64,000 nt of DNA from Variovorax paradoxus (GTDB lineage Bacteria > Pseudomonadota > Gammaproteobacteria > Burkholderiales > Burkholderiaceae_C), in the NCBI RefSeq assembly GCF_018614955.1, contig NZ_JAGGNV010000028.1, positions 1 to 64,000 of the forward strand, read 5' to 3'. Below, in pieces: positions 1 through 8,873 of the stretch. A program made the translations under genes and the position numbers. Numbering within the stretch: position 1 is the first letter of the stretch; the number at the start of each line of letters is the position of its first letter. Under the pieces are notes generated by a model. It had not been told where the DNA came from. It searched no databases and worked only from the letters and a program-made list of their open reading frames with translations.

Positions 1-32
1 AGACTGCCCCCTATCCCGATCCGCTCGCCACT

Positions 33-554
33 ATGAAGCCATCCACGTCGAAGAAGCAGGCCCGACTCACCGGCCTCGATCCGATCGTCTCGGATCGCAC
101 CGTCGTTCTGGTCCTCGGCAGTTTCCCGAGTGGCCGTTCGCTCGCCGCGGGGCAGTACTATGCGCACCCGCAAAACCACTTCTGGAAGATCTTGCAAGCG
201 ATTTGGCCCGACCACCCGCTCCCGGCGGGCGCAGACAGTTATCCCGCCCGCCGCGACTGGCTGCTCGAGCGCGGCCTCGGCCTTTGGGACGTGTACGCCG
301 CTTGCGAGCGCGAAGGCAGCCTCGATTCTGCGATCCGCAACGGCGAGGCGAACGACATCGCGCGCCTTGCGCTGCCTAGGCTCGCCGCGATCGCGCACAA
401 CGGCGGCGAAAGCTTCAAGCATGCGCGACACACCCAGGGCCTCGGCGTGCCGGTCTATCGGCTGCCGTCCTCGAGCGCGGCGAACGCATCGTGGACTTTC
501 GAGCGCAAGCACGAGGCCTGGCGCGAGGTCCTCCTGAAGCACGGACTGGTCTGA
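33..554 (+). CDS. DNA-deoxyinosine glycosylase (hypoxanthine-DNA glycosylase, UDG superfamily)
   Basis: A 173-residue protein of the uracil-DNA-glycosylase superfamily, of the type that excises deaminated adenine (hypoxanthine) from DNA and so starts base-excision repair in the cytoplasm. Visible family marks are the LGSFPS segment at about residues 28-33, followed by a YYAHPQNHFW block (42-51) that shapes the active-site pocket, and a C-terminal LPSSSAAN segment near 144-151. The length is usual for the family. The stop codon overlaps the ATG of the next gene (TGATG), so the two are probably translationally coupled. The exact base preference (hypoxanthine rather than uracil) is inferred from family resemblance. 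Confidence 0.85.
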   Translation: MKPSTSKKQARLTGLDPIVSDRTVVLVLGSFPSGRSLAAGQYYAHPQNHFWKILQAIWPDHPLPAGADSYPARRDWLLERGLGLWDVYAACEREGSLDSAIRNGEANDIARLALPRLAAIAHNGGESFKHARHTQGLGVPVYRLPSSSAANASWTFERKHEAWREVLLKHGLV

Positions 555-1321
555 TGGCGGCGAAGAAAGCCGCGGCGCCCGAACTTCCGGAAGTCAATTT
601 CTCCGACTGGGGCGATGTGCGCTACCTGCACCTCGGCACCGAGTGGGTGCAGGGCTCGATGAAGCTCGATGCGCCCTTCGAGATCGAACTCGAGTATGTG
701 CAGCGCATGATGGCCTGGCTGCTTTTCGTCGATGCCACGAGCGTGCGCAGCCGCCATGCGATGCAGCTGGGTCTGGGAGCGGCGAGCCTCACCAAGTTCT
801 GTCGCAAGACGCTGGGCATGCGCACCACGGCGGTCGAACTCAATCCGCAGGTGGTCGCGGCCTGCCGCGGCTGGTTCAAGCTGCCGGCCGATGATGCGAA
901 GCTGCATGTGATCGTCGCCGATGCGGCGGTCGAGATCCGGCAGCCGCTGTGGCAGGGCGATGTGGACGTGCTGCAGGTCGACCTGTACGACCACGAGGCC
1001 GCCGCGCCGGTGCTCGACAGCGAAGCCTTCTATGCCGACTGCCGCGCCCTCCTGACCGAGGACGGCTGCATGACGGTCAACCTGTTCGGCCGCTCCTCGA
1101 GCTACGAACGCAGCCTCGAGAAGATCGCCGCCGCCTTCGGCGAGGATGCACTCTGGGCCTTCAAGCCCACGCGCGAGGGCAACACCGTGGTGCTGGCCCA
1201 GCGCACGCCCAGCCGGCCGAAGCGCCCCGCGCTTGCCGAGCGCGCCCAAAGCATCCAGACTCGGTGGGGCCTGCCCGCGCCGAAGTGGCTGCGGGTGTTC
1301 AAACCCATTGCTGATTCATGA
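554..1321 (+). CDS. Spermidine-synthase-like SAM-fold protein
   Basis: A 255-residue protein with the Rossmann-like methyltransferase fold used by polyamine aminopropyltransferases. A glycine-rich cofactor loop (LGLGAASLTKF) lies near residues 72-82, followed by an acidic TAVELNP strand and a VDVLQVDLYDHE segment in the catalytic-loop position. Many proteobacterial members annotated as spermidine synthase have no demonstrated aminopropyltransferase activity, so the reaction is uncertain. I start the gene at the ATG overlapping the previous stop. Its own stop overlaps the ATG of the downstream GspE-like gene (ATGA), giving a tightly packed three-gene set whose members have no obvious functional link. 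Confidence 0.8.
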   Translation: MAAKKAAAPELPEVNFSDWGDVRYLHLGTEWVQGSMKLDAPFEIELEYVQRMMAWLLFVDATSVRSRHAMQLGLGAASLTKFCRKTLGMRTTAVELNPQVVAACRGWFKLPADDAKLHVIVADAAVEIRQPLWQGDVDVLQVDLYDHEAAAPVLDSEAFYADCRALLTEDGCMTVNLFGRSSSYERSLEKIAAAFGEDALWAFKPTREGNTVVLAQRTPSRPKRPALAERAQSIQTRWGLPAPKWLRVFKPIADS

Positions 1322-3108
1322 GCGCTGTTTCCTCCTCGACCCCATCTGCTCTGTCCCGCCACGAAGGACCGCTCGACCTGCGGCACCTGATCGAGTGGCT
1401 CGCCAAGGACGGCGTGATCTCGCCGGTGGAGGCCAAGCGCACGCTGGCGCGCTGCGCGCAGGCCGAGAGCCGCCAGCATCCACTGGTGCGGCTCGCGAAT
1501 GTCGCGATGACGCGCGAGAGCGACGGCAAGCCGCTCGACCTCGAGATGCTGAGCCAGTGGCTCGCCGGCCGCGCGGGCCTGGCCTATCTGCGCATCGATC
1601 CGCTGCGGGTCGACGTGGGCAAGGTGGCCGACACCATGAGCGCAGCCTATGCGGAGCGGCACAAGGTGCTGCCGGTGCAGGTCACGCCCGCCGAGGTGGT
1701 GGTGGCCACCGCCGAGCCCTTCCTCACCGACTGGATCGCGGAGGTCGAGCGCCAGTCGCGCCGCGCCGTGCGGCGCGTGGTCGCGAACCCGGTCGACATC
1801 CAGCGCTACACGGCGGAGTTCTTCTCGCTGGCCAAGTCGGTGCGCGCGGCGCAGAAGGCCGGCGGCAGTGCCGGCGGCGCCAGCTTCGAGCAGCTGGTCG
1901 AGCTCGGCAAGAGCAACAAGCAGCTCGATGCCAACGATCAGAGCGTGGTGCAGGTGGTCGACTGGCTCTGGCAGTACGCCTTCGACCAGCGCGCCAGCGA
2001 CATCCACCTGGAGCCGCGGCGCGAGCAGGGCGTGATCCGCTTCCGCATCGACGGCGTGCTGCACCCGGCCTACCAGATGCCCATGGGCGTGATGAACGCG
2101 ATGGTGTCGCGCATCAAGCTGCTCGGCCGCATGGACGTGGTCGAGAAGCGGCGGCCGCTGGACGGCCGCATCAAGACCCGCAACATGCGCGGCGAAGAGA
2201 TCGAGATGCGGCTCTCCACGCTGCCCACCGCGTTCGGCGAGAAGATGGTGATGCGGATCTTCGACCCCGACACCGCGGTCAAGGACCTCGATGCGCTGGG
2301 CTTCGCGCAGCACGATGCGCAGCGCTGGGAGCAGCTCGTGACGCGCCCGCACGGCATCATCCTGGTGACAGGGCCGACCGGCTCCGGCAAGACCACCACG
2401 CTCTATTCCACGCTCAAGCGCGTCGCGACCGAGGAGGTCAACGTGAGCACGATCGAGGACCCGATCGAAATGATCGAGCCCTCCTTCAACCAGACGCAGG
2501 TGCAGCCGCAGCTCGACTTCGGCTTCACCGAGGGCCTGCGCGCGCTGATGCGGCAGGATCCGGACATCATCATGGTGGGCGAAATCCGCGACATCGCGAC
2601 GGCCGAGATGGCGGTGCAGGCCGCGCTCACCGGCCACCTGGTCTTCAGCACGCTGCACACCAACGATGCGCCGAGCGCGATCACGCGGCTGATGGAGCTC
2701 GGCGTGCCCAACTACCTCGTCAATGCGACCATGCTCGGCGTGCTGGCCCAGCGCCTGGTGCGCACGCTGTGCCCGCATTGCAAGGCGCCGGACGACAGCA
2801 TCACGCGCGAGCAACTCGGCGACTTCGTCAAGCCCTGGCAGATCACGGGCTCGGTGCGGGCCTACAAGCCGGTCGGCTGCGTCGACTGCCGCATGACGGG
2901 CTACCGCGGCCGCATGGGCCTGTACGAACTTCTCACCGTGGGCGAAGGCTTCAAGACGCTGGTCAACAAGGAGCCCAACCTCGCCGGACTGCGCCGCCAG
3001 GCCGTGACCGACGGCATGCGGCCGCTGCGCCTCGCAGGCGCGTTGCGCGTGGCCGAGGGCCTGACGACCATCGACGAAGTCTTGAGCGCGACTCCGCCGC
3101 TCGAGTGA
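1318..3108 (+). CDS. GspE/PulE/PilB-family secretion or pilus assembly ATPase (orphan)
   Basis: A 596-residue cytoplasmic ATPase of the type II secretion/type IV pilus extension family. An N-terminal T2SSE-N-like domain precedes the RecA-like core. The core carries Walker A GPTGSGKTT at residues 352-360, a DPDIIMVGEIRD Walker B/Asp-box region at 414-425, and an HLVFSTLHTND histidine-box region. A four-cysteine zinc site (C485, C488, C521, C524) is typical of GspE/PilB. These ATPases power assembly of pseudopilins or pilins through an inner-membrane platform protein. No gspF/pilC, pilin or secretin gene is nearby, so its partner machine must be encoded elsewhere. Overlap with the preceding gene suggests cotranscription. 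Confidence 0.88.
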   Translation: MSAVSSSTPSALSRHEGPLDLRHLIEWLAKDGVISPVEAKRTLARCAQAESRQHPLVRLANVAMTRESDGKPLDLEMLSQWLAGRAGLAYLRIDPLRVDVGKVADTMSAAYAERHKVLPVQVTPAEVVVATAEPFLTDWIAEVERQSRRAVRRVVANPVDIQRYTAEFFSLAKSVRAAQKAGGSAGGASFEQLVELGKSNKQLDANDQSVVQVVDWLWQYAFDQRASDIHLEPRREQGVIRFRIDGVLHPAYQMPMGVMNAMVSRIKLLGRMDVVEKRRPLDGRIKTRNMRGEEIEMRLSTLPTAFGEKMVMRIFDPDTAVKDLDALGFAQHDAQRWEQLVTRPHGIILVTGPTGSGKTTTLYSTLKRVATEEVNVSTIEDPIEMIEPSFNQTQVQPQLDFGFTEGLRALMRQDPDIIMVGEIRDIATAEMAVQAALTGHLVFSTLHTNDAPSAITRLMELGVPNYLVNATMLGVLAQRLVRTLCPHCKAPDDSITREQLGDFVKPWQITGSVRAYKPVGCVDCRMTGYRGRMGLYELLTVGEGFKTLVNKEPNLAGLRRQAVTDGMRPLRLAGALRVAEGLTTIDEVLSATPPLE

Positions 3109-3233
3109 GCGCGTCGGCGCAGCGGCCTCGCGCCCCGGGATAACCCTAGGCTCTCGCTAGGTGGAATCCACATCAAGCTGACCACTGCCTGACCACACAA
3201 TCCCGCTGTTCGAATTCTTCGAGGGGACTGTTC

Positions 3234-3722
3234 GTGAAAATCAAGAGTCAGAAGGACTTCTTTGCGGGTCTGATGTTCACCATCGTCGGCATTGCCTTCG
3301 CATGGGGCGCGACGACCTACAGCGTGGGCAGCGGCGCGCGCATGGGTCCAGGCTACTTTCCGCTGATGCTGGGCATCCTGTTGGGCATCCTGGGGGTCAT
3401 CGTGATCTTCACGGCCCTCACCATCGAGACGGTGGACGGCGAGCCGATCGGAAAGATCGCATGGCGGCCGCTGGGCTACATCATTGGCGCCAACCTGATC
3501 TTCGGCATACTGCTCGGCGGCCTGCCTGCCTTCGGGCTTCCCGCCATGGGACTGATCGCCGCTATCTACGCGCTCGTGCTGGTCGCCGGCCTCGCGGGCG
3601 AGCACTACAGCGTCAAGGCCAGCCTGATCCTCGCCACGATCCTCGCCGTCGGCAGCTATGTCGCCTTCGTGGTCCTGCTGAAGCTGCAGTTTCAGGTGTG
3701 GCCTACCTTCATCACCGGTTGA
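3234..3722 (+). CDS. tctB: Tripartite tricarboxylate transporter small membrane subunit TctB
   Basis: A 162-residue, four-helix inner-membrane protein of the TctB family, the small subunit of binding-protein-dependent, ion-driven carboxylate uptake. Hydrophobic segments lie at about residues 8-28, 38-60, 80-108 and 112-152. The start is GTG at 3234, supported by a GAGGGGA ribosome-binding sequence 7 bases upstream. It is followed after 13 bp by tctA, the usual order. Substrate is unknown; citrate and other di- or tricarboxylates are typical for the family. Confidence 0.9.
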   Translation: MKIKSQKDFFAGLMFTIVGIAFAWGATTYSVGSGARMGPGYFPLMLGILLGILGVIVIFTALTIETVDGEPIGKIAWRPLGYIIGANLIFGILLGGLPAFGLPAMGLIAAIYALVLVAGLAGEHYSVKASLILATILAVGSYVAFVVLLKLQFQVWPTFITG

Positions 3723-3735
3723 GAACGACAACACC

Positions 3736-5250
3736 ATGGATCTCGTCAATAACCTCACCATCGGTTTCACTGCGGCGTTCACGCTGCAGAACCTCATCTA
3801 TGCCTTCGTCGGCTGCCTGCTTGGCACGCTGATCGGCGTGCTGCCGGGCATCGGCCCGGTCGCCACCATCGCGATGCTGCTGCCCGCCACCTATGCCCTG
3901 CCGCCTGTTGCCGCGCTGATCATGCTGGCCGGCATCTACTACGGCTCGCAGTACGGCGGCTCGACCACCGCGATCCTGGTCAACCTGCCGGGCGAATCGT
4001 CCTCCGTCGTGACGGTGATCGACGGGCACCAGATGGCCAAGCAGGGGCGGGCAGGTCCAGCGCTCGCAGCGGCCGGCCTGGGCTCCTTCTTCGCGGGCTG
4101 CGTCGGCACCCTGATCCTCGCGGCCTTCGCGCCTCCGCTCACGGAACTGGCCTTCAAGTTTGGCCCGGCCGAGTACTTCTCGCTGATGGTGCTGGGCCTG
4201 ATCGGCGCGGTGGTGCTGGCCTCGGGCTCGCTGCTCAAGGCGATCTGCATGATCGTGCTGGGCCTCCTGATCGGACTGGTCGGCACCGACGTGAACTCGG
4301 GCGTGGCGCGCTACAGCTTCGACATTCCGGAGCTCACCGACGGCATCGGCTTCATCGTGATCGCGATGGGCGTGTTCGGCTACGGCGAAATCATCTCCAA
4401 CCTCTCGCGGCCCGAGGAGGAGCGCAAGATCTACACGGCCGAGGTGCACGGGCTCTGGCCGACCAAGGAAGACTTCAAGAACATGCTGCCCGCGGTGCTG
4501 CGCGGCACGGCGCTGGGCTCCTCGCTCGGCATCCTGCCCGGCGGCGGCGCGCTGCTGTCGGCCTTCGCGGCCTACACGCTCGAGAAGAAGATGAAGCTCA
4601 AGGCGGGCGAGGTTCCCTTCGGCAAGGGCAACATCCGCGGCGTCGCCGGTCCGGAGGCGGCCAACAACGCCGGCGCCCAGACTTCCTTCATCCCGCTGCT
4701 GACGCTCGGCATTCCGCCGAACCCGGTGATGGCGCTGATGGTCGGTGCGATGACCATCCACAACATCCAGCCCGGCCCGCAGGTCATGACCAGCAACCCC
4801 GAGCTGTTCTGGGGCCTGATCGCTTCCATGTGGATCGGCAACCTGATGCTGATCATCCTGAACCTGCCGCTGATCGGCATCTGGATCAAGCTGCTGTCCA
4901 TTCCCTACCGCTGGCTGTTCCCGGCCATCGTGCTGTTCTGCGCGATCGGCGTGTACTCGACCAACAACAACACCTTCGACGTCTGGATGGTCGCGATCTT
5001 CGGCGTCATCGGCTACGCCTTCATCAAGCTCGGCTGCGAGCCGGCGCCGCTGCTGCTGGGGCTGATCCTCGGGCCGATGATGGAAGAGAACCTGCGGCGC
5101 GCGCTCTTGCTCTCGCGCGGATCGTGGGCCGTGTTCGTCACGCGTCCGATCTCGGCCGGGCTGCTCGTGGCGGCCGCGCTGATGGTCGTGATCGTCTTGC
5201 TGCCCGCGGTGAAGTCCAAGCGCGAAGAAGCCTTCGTCGAGCCGGACTGA
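3736..5250 (+). CDS. tctA: Tripartite tricarboxylate transporter large permease TctA
   Basis: A 504-residue polytopic membrane protein of the TctA family, the large permease of the TTT system. The family's conserved loops are visible: GVLPGIGPVATIAMLLP near residues 35-51, a YYGSQYGGSTTAIL block (73-86), and the repeat counterpart LGILPGGGALLSAF near 260. About 11-12 membrane segments are expected. It sits in an operon with tctB; a strong intrinsic terminator follows, and the TctC-like binding protein lies just beyond it as a probably separate unit. Confidence 0.93.
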   Translation: MDLVNNLTIGFTAAFTLQNLIYAFVGCLLGTLIGVLPGIGPVATIAMLLPATYALPPVAALIMLAGIYYGSQYGGSTTAILVNLPGESSSVVTVIDGHQMAKQGRAGPALAAAGLGSFFAGCVGTLILAAFAPPLTELAFKFGPAEYFSLMVLGLIGAVVLASGSLLKAICMIVLGLLIGLVGTDVNSGVARYSFDIPELTDGIGFIVIAMGVFGYGEIISNLSRPEEERKIYTAEVHGLWPTKEDFKNMLPAVLRGTALGSSLGILPGGGALLSAFAAYTLEKKMKLKAGEVPFGKGNIRGVAGPEAANNAGAQTSFIPLLTLGIPPNPVMALMVGAMTIHNIQPGPQVMTSNPELFWGLIASMWIGNLMLIILNLPLIGIWIKLLSIPYRWLFPAIVLFCAIGVYSTNNNTFDVWMVAIFGVIGYAFIKLGCEPAPLLLGLILGPMMEENLRRALLLSRGSWAVFVTRPISAGLLVAAALMVVIVLLPAVKSKREEAFVEPD

Positions 5251-5266
5251 GCTCGCCCCCCCGCAA

Positions 5267-5301
5267 CGCAATGGCCGCCTTCGGGCGGCCTTTGCGTTTT
5301 T
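5267..5301 (+). terminator. Rho-independent terminator after tctBA
   Basis: A perfect 7-bp G+C stem (GGCCGCC at 5273-5279 with GGCGGCC at 5284-5290) around a TTCG tetraloop, extended by an outer CGCA/TGCG pairing and followed by a run of five T (5297-5301). It separates tctA from the binding-protein gene at 5332. Confidence 0.88.
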
Positions 5302-5331
5302 CAACTAGGCTTTGCCTGCTCGTCAGAATCG

Positions 5332-6309
5332 ATGCCCATGAAAAGAATCCACTTCCTTCGCGCAGGTGCGCTCGCCTTCTGTGCCGCCGCCATGCCCGCC
5401 GCCTTCGCGCAGGCCTATCCCAACAAGCCCATTCGCCTGGTCGTGCCCTTCCCAGCCGGCGGCGCCACCGATCTCTTTGCGCGCACCCTGTCGCAGAAGA
5501 TGGGCGAGAAGCTCGGCAGCACGCTGGTCATCGACAACAAGCCGGGCGCCGGCGGCGCGATCGGCTCCGATCTCGCGGCCAAGGCGCCGGCCGACGGCTA
5601 CACGCTGCTGCTGGCCACCACCAGCACGCACGCCATCGGCCCCGCGATCAACGCCAGGCTGCCCTACGACACGGTGCGCGACTTCACGCCGATCGCCCAC
5701 GTGGGCGATGCGCCGAGCATCATGCTGGTGCCCAACAGCTCGCCGGCGAAGACGGTGCGCGAATGGATAGCGTACGCACAGAAGAACCCCGGCAAGCTCA
5801 ACTACGCATCGAGCGGCAACGGCACCATCGTGCAGCTCACGGCGGAGCTGTTCAAGTCGCAGGCCGGCGTGTTCGTCACGCACATCCCGTACAAGGGCAC
5901 GGCACTCGCGATTCCCGATCTGATCAGCGGCAAGATCGACGTGCTCTTCGATTCGCTGCCCACCGGCATGCCGCATGTGCGCGACGGCCGGCTGCGCGCG
6001 CTGGGCGTGACGACGCTGAAGCCCAGCCCGCTCGCGCCCGAGCTGCCGGCCATTGCCGAGGTGCTGCCCGGCTTCGAATCGAACACCTGGTTCGGGCTCT
6101 ACGGCCCCAAGGGTTTGCCGGCCGACATGACGGCGCGCATCAACAAGGCTGCCAACGAGGCGCTGGCTGATCCGGAAGTGCGCGACAAGTTGTCCAAGCT
6201 CGGCATCGCGCCGACGACCGGCACGCCGGCGCAGCTCGCAAACATGGTGGCGCAGGACGCCGCCAAGTGGAAAAAGATCATCACCGAACGCAAGATCACA
6301 GGCGATTGA
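5332..6309 (+). CDS. TctC/Bug-family periplasmic substrate-binding protein
   Basis: A 325-residue extracytoplasmic solute receptor of the Bug (TctC) family. An N-terminal signal peptide of about 22 residues ends near AFA-QA. The mature protein begins with the family block containing PIRLVVPFPAGGATD, and a DNKPGAGG motif follows near residue 64. It should capture a carboxylate-type ligand for a TTT permease, most simply the TctBA pair upstream. A second in-frame ATG at 5338 would also work; neither has a clear Shine-Dalgarno. It is separated by 4 bp from the gamma-glutamyltransferase-like gene, so the two are probably cotranscribed, which could hint at a gamma-glutamyl or amide-bearing ligand. 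Confidence 0.9.
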   Translation: MPMKRIHFLRAGALAFCAAAMPAAFAQAYPNKPIRLVVPFPAGGATDLFARTLSQKMGEKLGSTLVIDNKPGAGGAIGSDLAAKAPADGYTLLLATTSTHAIGPAINARLPYDTVRDFTPIAHVGDAPSIMLVPNSSPAKTVREWIAYAQKNPGKLNYASSGNGTIVQLTAELFKSQAGVFVTHIPYKGTALAIPDLISGKIDVLFDSLPTGMPHVRDGRLRALGVTTLKPSPLAPELPAIAEVLPGFESNTWFGLYGPKGLPADMTARINKAANEALADPEVRDKLSKLGIAPTTGTPAQLANMVAQDAAKWKKIITERKITGD

Positions 6310-6313
6310 CCCC

Positions 6314-7927
6314 ATGAAATTTGATTACGCCAATCCTTATCCTTCGATCCGCCTCCCCGTCTTCGCACGCAACGTGGTTTCGACCTCGCACCCGCTGGCC
6401 GCACAGGCCGGGCTGCGCATTCTTCAGCAGGGCGGCAATGCAGCCGATGCGGCCATCGCGACGGCTGCGGTGATGACCCTGGTCGAACCGGTCAGCAACG
6501 GCCTGGGCAGCGATGCCTTCTGCATCCTGTGGGACGGGAAGAAACTGCATGGGCTCAACGCCTCGGGCTCTGCGCCGCAGGCCTGGACGCCCGAGTACTT
6601 TCGCCGCAAGTACGGCGCCGATGCGAAGACCCCGCCGCAACGCGGCATCGACTCGGTCACGGTGCCGGGCGCCGTCAGCGGCTGGGTCGCGCTGTCCGAA
6701 CACTTCGGCAAGCTGCCCTTCGAAGACCTGATGGCACCGGCCATCGAGATCGCCGAGCGCGGCTACCTGATGCCGCCGGTGGTGCAGCAGAAGTGGGCCG
6801 CGGCCACGCCGATTCTGCAATCGCAGCCCGGCTTCGCGCAGGCTTTCCTGCCCTGGGGCCGCGCGCCCGAGGTCGGCGAGCTGTTCCGCTTTCCGGCCGC
6901 GGCGCGCGCGCTGAAGGCCATCGCCGCGACCAAGGGCGACGCCTTCTACAGCGGCGAGATCGCCGAGGCGCTGGAGAAGTTCTCCAACGCCAATGGCGGC
7001 AGCCTCAAGGTGCGCGATCTCGCCAACTGGAAGCCCGAGTGGGTCGAGCCGATTGCGCAGAACTACCGCGACCACACGCTGCACGAGATCCCGCCGAACG
7101 GCCAGGGCATCGCGGCGCTGATCGCGCTCGGCATCCTCGAGCACTTCGACATGGCATCGATCCCGGTCGATTCGGTCGCCTCGCAGCACCTGCAGATCGA
7201 GGCCATGAAGCTCGCTTTCGCCGACACCTACCGCTATGTCTCGGAGCCATCGTCGATGGAGGTGACGCCCCTGCAAATGCTCGATGGCGCCTATCTCGCC
7301 TCGCGTGCCAAACTCATCGACGTGAACAAGGCGCAGGACTTCAAGGCGGGCAACCCGGTCAAGGGCGGCACCATCTACCTCACGGCGGCCGACGAGCGCG
7401 GCATGATGGTGAGCTTCATCCAGAGCAACTACATGGGCTTCGGCTCCGGCTGCGTCGAGCCCGAATTCGGCATCAGCCTGCAGAACCGCGGCCACGGCTT
7501 CAGCCTCGACGACAAGAGCCCCAACGTTGTGGCGCCGCGCAAGCGGCCCTTCCACACCATCATCCCCGCCTTCCTCACGAAGGACGGACAGCCGGTGATG
7601 AGCTTCGGCGTGATGGGCGGCAACATGCAGCCGCAGGGCCACATGCAGACGCTGGTGCGCATGCTCGACTACGGCCAGAACCCGCAGGCCGCCTGCGACG
7701 CGCCGCGCTGGCGCTTCAACAGCGGCCTCGAGATCAACGTCGAGGCCGCCATGAATCCGGCGACGGTGCGCGGCCTCGCGGAGCTCGGCCACAAGGTCGA
7801 CGTGATCAACGACTCCTACCAGGACTTCGGCGCCGGCCAGTTCATCTGCCGTGCCGGCGATCCGGCTGTCGAAGGCTACGTCGCAGCAAGCGATCCGCGC
7901 CGCGACGGCCTGGCCGCAGGCTTCTGA
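6314..7927 (+). CDS. Gamma-glutamyltransferase-family N-terminal nucleophile hydrolase
   Basis: A 537-residue member of the gamma-glutamyltranspeptidase family. These precursors self-cleave at a threonine that becomes the N-terminal nucleophile of the small subunit. The equivalent residue here is T353 (GGT followed by IYLTAAD), aligning with the TTHYSVVD site of classical enzymes although the rest of that motif has diverged. The early VVSTSHPLAAQAGLRILQ segment and GGNAADAAIA block are typical. There is no signal peptide, so unlike secreted GGT this looks cytoplasmic, as in YwrD-like members. Gene order (TctC-like, this hydrolase, exporter, dehydrogenase) suggests catabolism of an imported gamma-glutamyl or related amide; that is inference. 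Confidence 0.87.
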   Translation: MKFDYANPYPSIRLPVFARNVVSTSHPLAAQAGLRILQQGGNAADAAIATAAVMTLVEPVSNGLGSDAFCILWDGKKLHGLNASGSAPQAWTPEYFRRKYGADAKTPPQRGIDSVTVPGAVSGWVALSEHFGKLPFEDLMAPAIEIAERGYLMPPVVQQKWAAATPILQSQPGFAQAFLPWGRAPEVGELFRFPAAARALKAIAATKGDAFYSGEIAEALEKFSNANGGSLKVRDLANWKPEWVEPIAQNYRDHTLHEIPPNGQGIAALIALGILEHFDMASIPVDSVASQHLQIEAMKLAFADTYRYVSEPSSMEVTPLQMLDGAYLASRAKLIDVNKAQDFKAGNPVKGGTIYLTAADERGMMVSFIQSNYMGFGSGCVEPEFGISLQNRGHGFSLDDKSPNVVAPRKRPFHTIIPAFLTKDGQPVMSFGVMGGNMQPQGHMQTLVRMLDYGQNPQAACDAPRWRFNSGLEINVEAAMNPATVRGLAELGHKVDVINDSYQDFGAGQFICRAGDPAVEGYVAASDPRRDGLAAGF

Positions 7928-7932
7928 AGTCG

Positions 7933-8856
7933 ATGTCGTCGGTGCAGGCCACGCCGGGGCAGCTCGCGCACAGGAGCATCGGACCCGGCCTGGCTCTCGC
8001 CACCGCTGGCGCGATCGCGTTCAGTGGCAAGGCGATCATCGTCAAGCTCGCGTACCGCTACGGCGTCGATGCGGTCACGCTCATCATGCTGCGCATGCTG
8101 TTCGCGCTGCCGCTGTTCGCGCTCATGGCCTGGTGGGCCGGGCGCGGCAAGCCGGCGCTGACGCGGCGCGACTGGCTGGGCGTGTTCGGACTCGGTTTTT
8201 CGGGCTACTACCTGTCGAGCTTCCTGGACTTCGCGGGCCTGGCCTACATCACGGCCAGCCTGGAGCGGCTGATCCTGTATCTCAATCCCACGCTGGTGCT
8301 GCTGTTCGGCTGGATCGCCTACCGCCGGCGCATCACGCGCTGGCAGACGGCGGGCATGGCCGTCAGCTACACGGGCGTGCTGCTGGTGTTCGGCCACGAG
8401 GTGCAGCTGGGCCAGAGCGCGGCTGCCGCCTGGGGCACGCTGCTGGTGTTCCTGAGCGCGGTGAGCTATGCGGTCTACCTCGTCGCCAGCGGCGAATTCG
8501 TCAAGCGCCTCGGCTCGCTGCGGCTGGTGGGGCTCGCGACCAGCGTGGCCTGCGTGCTGTGCATCGCGCAGTTCGTCTTGCTGCGGCCGATGAGCGCGGC
8601 GCTGCAGGTGGCGCCCGAGGTGATCTGGCTGTCGGTGCTCAACGCCACGCTGTGCACCGCGCTGCCCGTGCTGGCGGTGATGATGGCCATCGAGCGCATC
8701 GGCCCTGCGATGGCGGCGCAAACAGGTATGGTCGGACCCATGTCGACCATCCTGATGGGCGTGCTGATTCTCGGCGAGCCCTTCACCGCGTGGATCGCGG
8801 CCGGGACCGTCCTGGTGATCGCCGGCATTTTTGTCTTCACTCGCACGGGCCGCTGA
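7933..8856 (+). CDS. EamA-family drug/metabolite transporter
   Basis: A 307-residue ten-helix inner-membrane protein made of two EamA repeats, as in RhaT/YdcZ-type exporters. The first repeat starts near residue 18 (GLALATAGAIAFSGKAIIVK), the second near residue 160. The final ILMGVLILGEPFTAWIAAG segment is the conserved end of the second repeat. It starts 5 bp after the gamma-glutamyltransferase-like gene and is 17 bp ahead of the SDR gene, so it belongs to the same operon. Members usually export amino acids or metabolites; no substrate can be read from the sequence. Confidence 0.86.
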   Translation: MSSVQATPGQLAHRSIGPGLALATAGAIAFSGKAIIVKLAYRYGVDAVTLIMLRMLFALPLFALMAWWAGRGKPALTRRDWLGVFGLGFSGYYLSSFLDFAGLAYITASLERLILYLNPTLVLLFGWIAYRRRITRWQTAGMAVSYTGVLLVFGHEVQLGQSAAAAWGTLLVFLSAVSYAVYLVASGEFVKRLGSLRLVGLATSVACVLCIAQFVLLRPMSAALQVAPEVIWLSVLNATLCTALPVLAVMMAIERIGPAMAAQTGMVGPMSTILMGVLILGEPFTAWIAAGTVLVIAGIFVFTRTGR

Positions 8857-8873
8857 GCCCGGAAGGAACCAAC

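Noticed and set aside
7361..7400. Apparent loss of the gamma-glutamyltransferase nucleophile
   Set aside because: Aligning the downstream aspartate places T353 at the catalytic position; only the flanking residues differ.
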